NCBI GenBank assembly: GCA_902826305.1
Contig: CADEEH010000003.1
Coordinates: 1 to 64,000 of the forward strand
DNA length: 64,000 bases
Source of the DNA: an uncultured Burkholderiales bacterium
GTDB lineage: Bacteria > Pseudomonadota > Gammaproteobacteria > Burkholderiales > Burkholderiaceae_E
Reading direction: 5' to 3'
Positions 50,537 to 59,656 of this stretch are shown one piece after another. The notes below the pieces were generated by a model. It was not told the origin of the DNA. It saw only the letters and a list, made by a program, of their open reading frames with translations, and made no database searches. Both the position numbers and the translations under genes were made by a program. Each line of letters opens with the position of its first letter. The stretch's first letter is position 1.

Positions 50537-51685
50537 TCAGTTCTCGACCAGCTCCACCCGTCGATTGCGAGCACGCCCCTCGTCGGTCTTGTTGGTCGCC
50601 ACCGGCGCCGCGAAGGCGACGCCCACCGGGGTCAGGCGTTCCTTCGCAATGCCGAAGCGGCTCGTCAGCACCTGCACCACCGCGCCGGCCCGACGTTGCG
50701 ACAACGTCATGTTCGAGGGCAAGCCGCCGACGTTGTCGGTGTGCCCGACGACGAGCAGCTTCATCTCGGGTGAACTCTTCAACAGCTTGGCCATCTCCTC
50801 GATCGTCGGGTCCGATTCCGGCTTGACGTCGGCCTTGTTGAAGTCGAAGAGGATGCCGTACAAGGCCACGCGGCCGGCGTCGGCGATCGCGCGCGCCATC
50901 TGGGTCGAGGTGACCGTCACCATCTTCTGTTCGCGTGCCTTCGGCTCGACGATGTCGACTACCGCGAAGACACGGTTGTTGAACGAAAAACACGCCTCGG
51001 GCGGGTTGTCGTTTTTCACCGTGTAGACCAGCACCGACAGGTGCACGTCGCCCGGCAGCTCGGCCACCATGAACCGCTGGTCGGCGATCTTCGACAGCAA
51101 CGCGCAGTAACCCGGTGCGAACACGTCCTCGTTGATCCGCCGCAGGGGCTTCAGCACCATCGACAGGCTCATGCGCCCACCGCCGCCGCCGCTGGCGCGG
51201 GTCGCGTCACCGCCGCATCCGATGTCGGCGCATTCGTAGAGCACCTTGCCACCGGCAGACTTCACTTCTTCCTGGTAGTTGCGGACGACCTCCAGCGGCG
51301 AGCGATCCGGCGGTATCAGGTAGACCAGTCGGGTGTAGGCACCCTCGACCCCCTTCTGCAGGCCAGGCTGGAAGAGCTGGTTGTTGCGATCATCGGTCTT
51401 GCCGGGCACCTGCTCGAGGGGTGCGAGCGGAAACGCGAAGGCGTCGAACGCCTTGCGTTCACCCGATACGATCAGCGACCCCTCGTAGCGCTTGATCACG
51501 GGGTTGTCGCGAGTGTCCTTCCTGTCGGCCTTCGGGATCGGCATGGCCGCGGACAGCGGACCGGCCAAGGCAGACACGACCAGGGCCGCGGCGCAGCGAC
51601 GCGCCATCGACCGGCAGCGCAGCAGCAACGCACGCGTCGGATCGGCCCGACGGTTGCACGGTGCGGGCGTCGATCGATCCGGCAT
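50537..51685 (-). CDS. OmpA-family outer membrane / peptidoglycan-associated protein
   Basis: A 382-residue exported protein. Its N-terminus is unusually long and basic (two clusters of Arg and Cys) before the hydrophobic signal segment AAALVVSALAGPLSAA, so the actual start may be the internal Met about 26 codons on. Residues about 60-240 resemble DUF4892-type domains. The C-terminal 110 residues are a classical OmpA domain (ILFDFNKADVKPES.., LVVGHTDNVGGLPSNMTLSQRRA, RARNRRVELV) that binds diaminopimelate in peptidoglycan. AAGGAG precedes the ATG at 51685. It probably links the outer membrane to the cell wall. Confidence 0.85.
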   Translation of the reverse strand: MPDRSTPAPCNRRADPTRALLLRCRSMARRCAAALVVSALAGPLSAAMPIPKADRKDTRDNPVIKRYEGSLIVSGERKAFDAFAFPLAPLEQVPGKTDDRNNQLFQPGLQKGVEGAYTRLVYLIPPDRSPLEVVRNYQEEVKSAGGKVLYECADIGCGGDATRASGGGGGRMSLSMVLKPLRRINEDVFAPGYCALLSKIADQRFMVAELPGDVHLSVLVYTVKNDNPPEACFSFNNRVFAVVDIVEPKAREQKMVTVTSTQMARAIADAGRVALYGILFDFNKADVKPESDPTIEEMAKLLKSSPEMKLLVVGHTDNVGGLPSNMTLSQRRAGAVVQVLTSRFGIAKERLTPVGVAFAAPVATNKTDEGRARNRRVELVEN

Positions 51686-51955
51686 GGCGCTCTCCTTGCC
51701 TGCACAGGGCGCTCGGAAGTTGGGTCGGGTCCGATTCGGACGATAGCGGGATCGCGCAGGTTGTCGAATCCCCGGTATGCGGGAGTGGCGTTCCGGTGAC
51801 CCGGGCGCACTGGGTCGACGGGACGGTCGCCTGCGATCAAAGGGCAGCGCGCGCCTGCGCCTGCGGGTCGCGCACCGTCTCCCCGGGCGGCTCCTCGGAA
51901 GTCCCACCCGATCGGTATCATTCAGTCGCTGCAGTTGCCCGAGAAGAGAGCCCGA

Positions 51956-52801
51956 ATGCCTGAGGTCAAGAAGCTGTTCACCGGCCTGGTGACGGTGGCG
52001 CGATACAGTTGCAGCGAAACGGCGCTCGTGCGCCCCTATGTCGAGGAGCACAGCCGGTGGTCGATTTCCTATGTGCACCGCGGCTCATTCGGCTGCACCT
52101 GCCGCGGTCGCAGCTACGAACTGATTCCCGGTTCGGTGTTGGTTGGCAAGCCGAACGAGGAGTACCAGTGCACCCATGATCACTATTTGGGTGGAGATGA
52201 GTGCCTGGCGTTCTTCTTCGCACCTGAACTCGTCGATGAGATGGACACGAAGCATCACGTTTGGCAGAGCACAGCCATGCCGCCTTTGGCTGAACTGGCG
52301 GTCATGGGCGAGTTGGCCCAATCGATTGCCGAAGGACGGAGCGACCTGGGACTGGACGAAGTTGCGTTGGCTCTCGCTTCGCGTTTCGTCAAGGTGAAGG
52401 CTGGAGAGCCGCTTGCGCGCGTGTGTGTCCACCCTGCTGATCGCAGGCGCGCAGTGACGTCAGCGTTGTGGATCGAGGCGCATTGCGACCAGGCACTGAA
52501 TCTGCAGACCATGGCACGACATGCAGGTCTGAGCACCTTTCATTTTCTCCGCTCTTTCCATGCGGTGCTGGGGGTGACGCCACATCAGTACCTCGTGCGC
52601 TGTCGCTTGCGACGCGGAGCGCGCCTTCTGGCCGACGAAGATCGATCCGTCACCGATATCGCGTCGGACGCTGGATTCAGCGACTTGTCGAACTTCGTGC
52701 GCAGTTTTCGCCGCGCAGCAGGTCTGTCTCCCGGCAGGTTCCGCCTTGCCGCGCAGGGGAACCGCAAGATTTTCCAAGAACGCATGGCCGTAGCGATGTA
52801 G
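51956..52801 (+). CDS. AraC-family transcriptional regulator
   Basis: A 281-residue regulator. The N-terminal half is a cupin-like sensing domain ([37 protein letters not shown]), and the C-terminal 100 residues hold the two AraC helix-turn-helices ([33 protein letters not shown].. and [32 protein letters not shown]). Base composition is visibly less GC-biased than in flanking genes, suggesting recent acquisition. It is followed 37 bp later by a GNAT gene and then a convergent VOC gene, a group typical of small resistance or detoxification loci. Confidence 0.88.
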   Translation: MPEVKKLFTGLVTVARYSCSETALVRPYVEEHSRWSISYVHRGSFGCTCRGRSYELIPGSVLVGKPNEEYQCTHDHYLGGDECLAFFFAPELVDEMDTKHHVWQSTAMPPLAELAVMGELAQSIAEGRSDLGLDEVALALASRFVKVKAGEPLARVCVHPADRRRAVTSALWIEAHCDQALNLQTMARHAGLSTFHFLRSFHAVLGVTPHQYLVRCRLRRGARLLADEDRSVTDIASDAGFSDLSNFVRSFRRAAGLSPGRFRLAAQGNRKIFQERMAVAM

Positions 52802-52838
52802 TGTTCGGCTTCTTCGTCGCTCAGTCCTGATCGTCACG

Positions 52839-53423
52839 ATGCCGAAGCGGCCCGCCCTCACTGGGATTGTCGCGCACCCACTCGACAGCGAGCGTTGGGC
52901 GGACCTGCAATCGCTCTTTGCGGCAAGGGGCTGCTCGTTCGCCAACAGCTGCTGGTGCATGGGCTACCGACAACGAGGGGAGCCTCCGGTACCTGCAGGT
53001 TCGACACTCTCAGAGGTCAAGCGCTCCCAGCTGCAAGCGCTGACGAAGCGTGACCCGGCACCCGGGCTCGTCGCCTACCGCGGACAACAGCCGGTCGGCT
53101 GGGTCGGCGTGGGTCCGCGATCCGACTTCGCCCGCTTGCAAAGGTCCGCCGTGATGGGGCCGGTGGATGAGACACCGGTATGGTCCGTGGTGTGCTTCGT
53201 CGTCCCCAGCGCTTACCGGCATCAAGGCGTGGCGCATGCGCTGCTGCAGGCTGCGGCTCGTTATGCGGAGCGCCATGGAGCCTCCGTGCTCGAAGGCTAT
53301 CCGATCGACAAGCCGGAGCGAAGCGCCGACGGCTTCATGTGGCATGGCGCGTATTCGATGTTCAAGCGCGCGGGCTTCGCCGAGGTGGCCCGCCGCAAGC
53401 CGGAGGTCCGATCATGCGGCTGA
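52839..53423 (+). CDS. GNAT-family N-acetyltransferase
   Basis: A 194-residue acetyltransferase. The acetyl-CoA-binding motif A is VVPSAYRHQGVAHALLQAA (R-x-x-G-x-A), with preceding strand GWVGVGPRSDFARL and the C-terminal YSMFKRAGFAEVARR. The N-terminal portion contains ANSCWCMGYRQRG, a Cys-rich element of a common uncharacterised GNAT subgroup. Substrate unknown. Probably co-transcribed with the AraC gene and sharing its lower-GC character. Confidence 0.85.
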   Translation: MPKRPALTGIVAHPLDSERWADLQSLFAARGCSFANSCWCMGYRQRGEPPVPAGSTLSEVKRSQLQALTKRDPAPGLVAYRGQQPVGWVGVGPRSDFARLQRSAVMGPVDETPVWSVVCFVVPSAYRHQGVAHALLQAAARYAERHGASVLEGYPIDKPERSADGFMWHGAYSMFKRAGFAEVARRKPEVRSCG

Positions 53424-53498
53424 TGCTGGGAACACGCGACGGCCGTCGGCCGTAGGCAAGGCTGCGCGGCTGGCAATTGACATCCCCTTCCGGTCGGT

Positions 53499-53876
53499 TC
53501 AGGCCGCCTGACTGCAGTACGCTTCGATGCGATAACCATCGGGATCAATGATGTACGCAGCGTAGTAATTCTCGCCGTAGCCTTCCCTCAATTCCGGTTT
53601 GCCGTTGTCGCGACCGCCCGCAGCCAATGCAGCGTTGTAGAAGGCGTCCACGCTCTTGTGTGTCGGCGAACTGAAGCAGAAGTGCAGGCCGGAGTCCATG
53701 TCCGGCTTGACCGGCTTCCTTGCGACGACCACCCAAAGCTCCACCCGATCGGTCCCGTACCCCAGCGAAGTTGCATCCTCACTGAGGCAGCGATAACCAA
53801 GTGACTTCAGCGTCGCGTCGTAGAACGTCCTTGAACGCGGAATGTCGCTGACCCCGATTGAGACGTGATCGATCAT
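53499..53876 (-). CDS. VOC-superfamily (glyoxalase-like) protein
   Basis: A 125-residue single VOC unit: MIDHVSIGVSDIPRSRTFYDATLKSLGY with the first metal His, HFCFSSPTHKSVDAFYNAALAAGG, and NYYAAYIIDPDGYRIEAYC at the end. This subgroup (glyoxalase/dioxygenase-like, often annotated as lactoylglutathione lyase) has no established substrate. GGAG precedes the ATG at 53876. It is convergent with the GNAT gene. Confidence 0.82.
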   Translation of the reverse strand: MIDHVSIGVSDIPRSRTFYDATLKSLGYRCLSEDATSLGYGTDRVELWVVVARKPVKPDMDSGLHFCFSSPTHKSVDAFYNAALAAGGRDNGKPELREGYGENYYAAYIIDPDGYRIEAYCSQAA

Positions 53877-53998
53877 CGAAGGCTCCTGGTGACACCCGAA
53901 GCGGTCACACGCCGCCGCTCCATCGGTGTTGCGGAGCGATCGTCGCATGGAGAGTCGTCGCGTCGCTTGGAAAAAATTGCCATGCCGACGCCGGATTG

Positions 53999-54053
53999 CC
54001 GCCCTGGTTGCCTCGCCCACAGTCCGGTCGGCTCGTGGAATCCGACCGGCCCC
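53999..54053 (-). pseudogene. Second copy of the phosphoesterase gene 3' end
   Basis: These 55 bases match 54485-54539, the coding end of the large phosphoesterase gene, at 51 of 55 positions in the same orientation, offset by 486 bp. Leftward translation gives GPVGFHEPTGLWARQPGR against GPVGFHELTGRWARQLGR in the gene. Three of the four differences hit middle codon positions and change the amino acid, consistent with decay of a non-functional copy. It ends two bases from the stop of the truncated TRAP gene. Confidence 0.65.
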
Positions 54054-54054
54054 A

Positions 54055-54447
<393 letters not shown>

Positions 54448-54481
54448 TCAACTACCTTGTGGTCGATGGCAGGGCCGCCGC

Positions 54482-57400
54482 CTACCGCCCCAGTTGCCTC
54501 GCCCACCGTCCGGTCAGCTCGTGGAATCCGACCGGCCCCTCGCGCATCTGCTGTCGCGACAGCGGCGCCGTGACGATCCGTGTCGTGTCGCTGGGTGCCC
54601 GGCGGACGTCGGGTGGCAGGTCGGCGAGGGTGCCGGTGAACGCCGGCACGTCCATCCGCGGCGCCGCCTCCGTCAGGAACGCGTCGAACGACTGTGATGC
54701 ATTGACGCGATCACTCAGGAATGGTTTGTCCTGTCCCATGAAACGCGCCAGCACGGTCTTCAGGATCGAGCAGTGATCGAGCACGATCGAGGGCCCCTTG
54801 CCACGTGCGACCCAGGGTGAGACGACGAAGGTCGGGACGCGGACGCCGTACGGAACGGCCAACGGGTCGGGCACCAGGTCGATGTCGGGCACGTCGGGCA
54901 GGGGACGGACGACGGGTCCGCCGATGCCTCCCGCCGCGGGCGTGGCGCTGACGATCGGCGGCAGTCCGCCGCCGGCGATCGGGGGACGCCTCGGCGTCGC
55001 CGGGCCGATCGGCACGGCGGGTGTCAGCGGTGCGGGCGTCAGCGGGGTCGCCGGGGCCGGCCCGATCGTGCCCACCGGTATCGGTTCCAGCACCGGATCC
55101 TTGCGTGGCTGGTAGACGTCGGCCGGCGGCGGAACCACGTGGTCGTACAGCCCGCCGTGTTCATCGTAGGTGATGATCAGCAGCGTCCGTTCCCACAACG
55201 CGCGGTTCGATCGCAACGTGTCGTAGACATCGCGCAGGAATATCTGGCCCCGGTGCATGTCGGCATCCGGGTGATCGTCGTTCTGCGGATGGTGATGCAT
55301 CGCGGGCTCGATCGCGGTGAACGCCGGCAGGTCGCCACGGGCCACGTCCTGCTTGAGCCGGTCGTACGGCACGATGTTGACCCGGTCGGTCGCATAACGC
55401 GCGAACATCCGCAGCATCGTCACCGACGGCTCGCTTTCGTAGACGCGAAAGCCCAGGCCCTTGCGGACCAGGAAATCGTAGATCGTCTGCGCGCGCGACA
55501 GCAGGAAGTTGTCACTGTTGTTGTTGGCGAGGATCGGAAAGCCGTAGCGGTCGTGCTGGACATCGCCGGTCAGCGAGTACATCCGGTTGGGCAGGGTCGG
55601 CCCCGGATGCGAGCAGAAGTAGCGGTCGCTGTACGCGTAGTGTTCGGCCAGGTAGGCAAAAAACGGCAGGTTGTCGGCGCCGTAGAAACCCAGCGCGTCG
55701 TCGGGTACACAGCCTTCGGCATCCCCCTTGAGCCGCTTCTTGAAGTTCTCGACGAAACCGTTGGGGCTGTTGATCTGCGGTTTGCCCGGGGGTCCCGCGG
55801 TGCGCGCGCCCAGCTGTTCGGCGACATCCTCCACCTCGTGGCCGACGCCTTTGGGCAGGCGGGTCTTGCGGCCGGCGGCGTTGGCGGCGAAGCCGGCGAG
55901 CTGCAGGTCCCGGACGTCGAAAGGCCCGCCGGCGGCCGCTTCGATCGCCTGGATCATCGGCTCGGTCAGGCCTTCGGCCGCCTCGCCGATCGGTGGCAGC
56001 GACCGGTAGCCGAGCACATGGTCGTACGAACGGTTCTCCATCATCACGACCACGACGTGATCGATCTTGTGCGCGAGGTTGTCCGCGCGCCAGGTGTCGC
56101 CGAGCACCGGCGGCACGAAGCCGATCGCCTGCGGGCCGAGCAGATTGAAGCCGCGCCCGATCGCCCCGTGGTACGCCCGCGAAGGCCGCGGCTCGGGCTC
56201 GACCGGCGCGATATGGTCGAAGACGATCGCATCGCCGTCGATGCGGATCGGCTTGTAGGTCAGGTGTGCGCCGAAGATCGTCATCATGATGCGCGGCCCG
56301 ATCGTGGGATTCGCGAACAGCCGGCGCGCCTGGGCGACGATCGCGCCGTTGATCTGGCTCTCGACGTATTCGGTGATGCCCATGCCGGCGATCAGTCCGC
56401 CGATCCCCAGGGTCGCCACCAGAGCCGCCTTGACCGCGGTGCTGATGTCGATGTCGAACGGCGAATCCGGGATGTCGGTCACGATCCTTGGTGTCCCGTC
56501 GGGTGTCACCGTCATGCCCACTTCGATCGCGACGCGGCCGTTGCGCATCCTGCCCGTGGCCAGTGTCTGGCCCTTGAACTTGACCCTCGCGGCGCCCGAC
56601 ACCGCGACCGTCAGCCGGATGGCCGGCACCGCGGCGCCCAGCTTCACGCCTGGACCGATGTCGACGTCGATCGTGTCGACCTTGAGCGTGGACACGTCGA
56701 GTTTCAATCCGCCGGCCAGCTCCTCGGACTTGCTCTCGATCGTGTAGACCTTGTGTGCCTCGATGTCGCCGCCCGCATCCTTGACGAAGCCGTCGAGAAG
56801 GTCGTGCATCTCGATCGTCTCGGCGCTGACGACATCCAGGATCTCGAGCCGACCCAGCGCTTCACCGCCCGCGTTCTGCCCGAACAGGCGGATGAACGTG
56901 CCACGCGGGCCGAGGAGCTTGTCGATCCGTTCCTTCAGGGTCGGAATGCGGATGCGTCCGGAGCCGATCACCGTGGCCGAGATCCGCGGATTGCCGAGGA
57001 CCGCGCCGCCCTTCGGCGAGACCTCGAGTGTCCACTTGGGCACTCGAAACGTGTCGAGCAGTGATCCCGAGGCGGCGCGCGGACGGCGCAGCGCGGCCAG
57101 TCCGACGTCGAAGGTCAGGCGATCACGCGTCGTGGTGGCCACCTGCCGGCCGTCGGAGTCGAGCAGGCGCATCGTGCCGCGCCAGGGCATCAGCGGGGGC
57201 AGCGAGATCTCGGCGATGAACCTGCCGACACGAAACAGGTCGAACGTGAACGACTGCCCGGTGGGCAGGATCGGCTTGTCGGCGATGAGCTGCGCTGCAC
57301 TTTCGTTCGGCACGGGTTCGATCAGCGTGATGCCGACCACGCCCTTGGCGTTGGTGATGCTGGAGTCCTCGTCGATGAACAGGTGTTCACTCTCGCCGTG

Positions 57401-57781
57401 CAGCTTGTAGGACCAGTCGCCCGAGGGTGCGCCGCGCAGGTCGCGATGTTTGTCCAGGTCGGCACGGGTGATCTGGTTGCCGGTGAACTCGCGTCCGTCG
57501 GGGGTGAAGATCCTGAACGTGAGCGGGATCGTCTTGTTCTCCGTTTCGATGCCACCGTGCAGCGGTTCCGTGCCCCCGCCCCCGGGGCCGTCGACCGGCT
57601 CGACCGGTGCGACGCGCATTTTGTAGCTGAAGGTCGCCGACGCGCGGCGGATCACACGGCCGGCGAACAGCACCGGGAACCTGCCTTCGCTGCTGACGGT
57701 GAAGAACTGGAACTCGCCGTCGGCACGCTTCTGCAACGTCAACGTCCGCGAAACCAGGACGTGGGTCAGTTCGAATGGCAT
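54482..57781 (-). CDS. Very large phospholipase C-type phosphoesterase with long N-terminal region
   Basis: A 1099-residue protein. The C-terminal half is a phosphoesterase (phospholipase C / acid phosphatase AcpA) domain: HVVVVMMENRSYDHVLGY, HPGPTLPNRMYSLTGD with the probable catalytic Thr, IEPAMHHHPQNDDHPDADM, IITYDEHGGLYDHVVPP and TFVVSPWVARG. A Pro/Ala/Gly-rich insert of about 60 residues interrupts it. The N-terminal ~600 residues are beta-rich and contain a hydrophobic helical stretch (VKAALVATLGIGGLIAGMG); I recognise no domain. No N-terminal signal peptide is visible (MPFELTHVLVSRTL), unlike Tat-exported bacterial PLCs. GGAG lies six bases before the ATG. A second copy of its 3' end sits 486 bp downstream. 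Confidence 0.8.
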   Translation of the reverse strand: MPFELTHVLVSRTLTLQKRADGEFQFFTVSSEGRFPVLFAGRVIRRASATFSYKMRVAPVEPVDGPGGGGTEPLHGGIETENKTIPLTFRIFTPDGREFTGNQITRADLDKHRDLRGAPSGDWSYKLHGESEHLFIDEDSSITNAKGVVGITLIEPVPNESAAQLIADKPILPTGQSFTFDLFRVGRFIAEISLPPLMPWRGTMRLLDSDGRQVATTTRDRLTFDVGLAALRRPRAASGSLLDTFRVPKWTLEVSPKGGAVLGNPRISATVIGSGRIRIPTLKERIDKLLGPRGTFIRLFGQNAGGEALGRLEILDVVSAETIEMHDLLDGFVKDAGGDIEAHKVYTIESKSEELAGGLKLDVSTLKVDTIDVDIGPGVKLGAAVPAIRLTVAVSGAARVKFKGQTLATGRMRNGRVAIEVGMTVTPDGTPRIVTDIPDSPFDIDISTAVKAALVATLGIGGLIAGMGITEYVESQINGAIVAQARRLFANPTIGPRIMMTIFGAHLTYKPIRIDGDAIVFDHIAPVEPEPRPSRAYHGAIGRGFNLLGPQAIGFVPPVLGDTWRADNLAHKIDHVVVVMMENRSYDHVLGYRSLPPIGEAAEGLTEPMIQAIEAAAGGPFDVRDLQLAGFAANAAGRKTRLPKGVGHEVEDVAEQLGARTAGPPGKPQINSPNGFVENFKKRLKGDAEGCVPDDALGFYGADNLPFFAYLAEHYAYSDRYFCSHPGPTLPNRMYSLTGDVQHDRYGFPILANNNSDNFLLSRAQTIYDFLVRKGLGFRVYESEPSVTMLRMFARYATDRVNIVPYDRLKQDVARGDLPAFTAIEPAMHHHPQNDDHPDADMHRGQIFLRDVYDTLRSNRALWERTLLIITYDEHGGLYDHVVPPPADVYQPRKDPVLEPIPVGTIGPAPATPLTPAPLTPAVPIGPATPRRPPIAGGGLPPIVSATPAAGGIGGPVVRPLPDVPDIDLVPDPLAVPYGVRVPTFVVSPWVARGKGPSIVLDHCSILKTVLARFMGQDKPFLSDRVNASQSFDAFLTEAAPRMDVPAFTGTLADLPPDVRRAPSDTTRIVTAPLSRQQMREGPVGFHELTGRWARQLGR

Positions 57782-57916
57782 GGTCGTCTCCAGGCGGATT
57801 GTCCGAGGCGAGTGACTCTGCACCCGACCACGACCGATGGCAACGCCGCGTTCGCGGGACAAGCGCCGACGCCGATCGGTGATGGGCACTGTCCCGCGGT
57901 TGCCGAACCGGCGCGT

Positions 57917-58594
57917 TCAGCGCGCGACGACCGCATCCCCGTCGGGCGCCGCGGCGAACCGCTGCGGCGCCATCAGCACGGCACGCTCCTCGATCCGCAT
58001 GAACGGGACCTCGAGATCGCCCTTCTTCTTGAACAGTTCGACCGTCTCGAGCAACAGGCCTTCCTCGTACCGGTAGTGCTGGCTGATCCGGAACCGGTTG
58101 AACGGAGCGAACATGCTCACGTCGCGGGCATCGAACTCCATGCGCCCGACCCGCAACGCGCGGTCGATCCGGCCCTGGCCGAGCCCGAGGTCCGATTGCA
58201 GCGCGAAGGCCGAGTCGTCGCCCTCGGAGTTGCCCAGGTCGATGCGGAAGTAGTGCACCTGGTCGCGAGGGCCGGCGCTGCCGTCGTATGCCGGATGACG
58301 TCGGTGCTGCACCTTCACCGATTCCCAGTGGCCGGCGTAGCGGCGCTGGGTGACCGAGAACTCGTAGTCCTGCCCGGGCACCCGACGCCACGCGCCGTCC
58401 GCATGTACCGAGGCGAGGCCGGTGCCGACCCAGACCAGCATCACGCGGGGCGCGGCGAACGGGGCCTCGGACGACGGCAGGTTCGAATCCGCGGCTGCGG
58501 CGTCCGTGTTGCCGAAGACGCCGGCGACCGTCATCAGGCCGGCGGCCACGAGGGCACGAAGGGAGGAACGCGGAACGAGAGGCAGGGCGGACAT
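57917..58594 (-). CDS. Exported protein of unknown function
   Basis: A 225-residue protein with a signal peptide (LRALVAAGLMTVAGVFGNTDAAAA) and a mature part rich in Arg, Tyr and Phe with alternating strands (DYEFSVTQRRYAGHWESVKVQHRRHP; VHYFRIDLGNSEGDDSAF; FNRFRISQHYRYEEGLLLETVELFKKKG). I recognise no family. AAGGAG precedes the ATG at 58594. It is divergent from the LysR gene at 58685 (90-bp gap), so that regulator is the likeliest controller, and it is co-directional with the giant phosphoesterase 135 bp downstream. Confidence 0.65.
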   Translation of the reverse strand: MSALPLVPRSSLRALVAAGLMTVAGVFGNTDAAAADSNLPSSEAPFAAPRVMLVWVGTGLASVHADGAWRRVPGQDYEFSVTQRRYAGHWESVKVQHRRHPAYDGSAGPRDQVHYFRIDLGNSEGDDSAFALQSDLGLGQGRIDRALRVGRMEFDARDVSMFAPFNRFRISQHYRYEEGLLLETVELFKKKGDLEVPFMRIEERAVLMAPQRFAAAPDGDAVVAR

Positions 58595-58684
58595 GGCGGA
58601 CTCCTTGGAGCGGTGGGTGTGGAGACAAGCGTGCGCTCCGGGATACCATCGGGGAAGTCGATTTCGTCGATCCCAGCCATCGGA

Positions 58685-59656
58685 ATGTCCAATACCCCCC
58701 GTCAGGCGCACCGGCTGCTCGCCGCATTGGATGTGTTGCTCGAGGAGCGCAACGTCACCCGCGCCGCCCGGCGTCTTCACCTGAGCCAGCCGGCCGTCAG
58801 CGGTGCGCTGAGCCAGTTGCGCGAGCTGTTCGGCGATCCGCTGCTGGTGCGCGTCGGCCGGGACCTGGTGCTCACGCCGAGGGCGGCCGAGCTGATGCCG
58901 CTGGCGCGCGACGCGCTGGCCAGCGTCGACCGGCTGTTCGGCGGGCCCGGCGTGTTCGATCCGCAACGCCTTCGGCGTCAGTTCCGGATCGCCGTGTCCG
59001 ACGCTGCCGGCCAGTTGCTGCTGCCGGCAGTGATGCGTCGACTGCTCGTCGAGGCACCGGAGGTGACGCTGAGGGTGAGCAGCGCGCCGCACGAGGTGCC
59101 GACGCCGTTGCTCGGCAGCGGCGCGTTGGACCTGGCGGTGGCCCACTACGAGGACATCCCCCCCGATCTGCGCGCGAGCATGTTGTACGAGAACCGGCTG
59201 GTCGCGGTCGCCCGTGCCCGTCATCCGATGCTGCGCGGGCGGCTGACGATGCGGCAGTTCGTGTCCCTGCCCCAGGTGGTCGTGTTCCCGCACTCGACGT
59301 CGACCGAGGATGAACTGCGCCGGGCCTTCGGTGCGGCCGGCGCGCCGTTCCGCCTGGTCGCGTCGGTGCAACCGCTCGGTGCGGCGGTCGCGATGGTGGC
59401 GGCCACCGATGCGATCGCGCTGGTCAGCGAACCGGTGGCCCGGTTCCACGCGAAGGCGCTGCCGCTGCAGGTGCTGGAGCTGCCGCGAGGCCTGCGCCTG
59501 CCGAAGGTTCCGGTGCGGGCGGTGTGGCACGAGCGCAGCCAGCACGACGCGGGCTGCGCGTGGCTGCGCAAGCTGCTGCGCGAAGAGGGGTCACGCAACG
59601 GCGCCGGCCGGGCGGCTGCGCGTCCGGCCGGCGATTCGGTAGAGTTCGCCGGATGA
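58685..59656 (+). CDS. LysR-family transcriptional regulator (NodD-like subgroup)
   Basis: A 323-residue regulator: winged helix AALDVLLEERNVTRAARRLHLSQPAVSGALSQLRELFGDPLLVRVGRDLVLTPRA, followed by a substrate-binding domain (FRIAVSDAAGQLLLPAVMRRL, VVVFPHSTSTEDELRRAF). The FGDPLLVR form of the HTH end is typical of the NodD/LinR-like subgroup. Its TGA overlaps the ATG of the AAA+ gene (ATGA), so the two are translationally coupled, which is unusual for a LysR gene. It is divergent from the exported protein at 58594. Confidence 0.87.
   Translation: MSNTPRQAHRLLAALDVLLEERNVTRAARRLHLSQPAVSGALSQLRELFGDPLLVRVGRDLVLTPRAAELMPLARDALASVDRLFGGPGVFDPQRLRRQFRIAVSDAAGQLLLPAVMRRLLVEAPEVTLRVSSAPHEVPTPLLGSGALDLAVAHYEDIPPDLRASMLYENRLVAVARARHPMLRGRLTMRQFVSLPQVVVFPHSTSTEDELRRAFGAAGAPFRLVASVQPLGAAVAMVAATDAIALVSEPVARFHAKALPLQVLELPRGLRLPKVPVRAVWHERSQHDAGCAWLRKLLREEGSRNGAGRAAARPAGDSVEFAG

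Noticed and set aside
55139-57064. 641-codon open frame antisense to the phosphoesterase
   Set aside because: Composition is that of a reverse-complement shadow (Val/Arg/Asp/His-rich, no motifs), while the other strand encodes conserved PLC motifs.
57383-58684. Extension of the LysR frame to 757 residues
   Set aside because: The added part is antisense to the exported protein and the phosphoesterase; LysR proteins begin at the HTH, as with ATG 58685.
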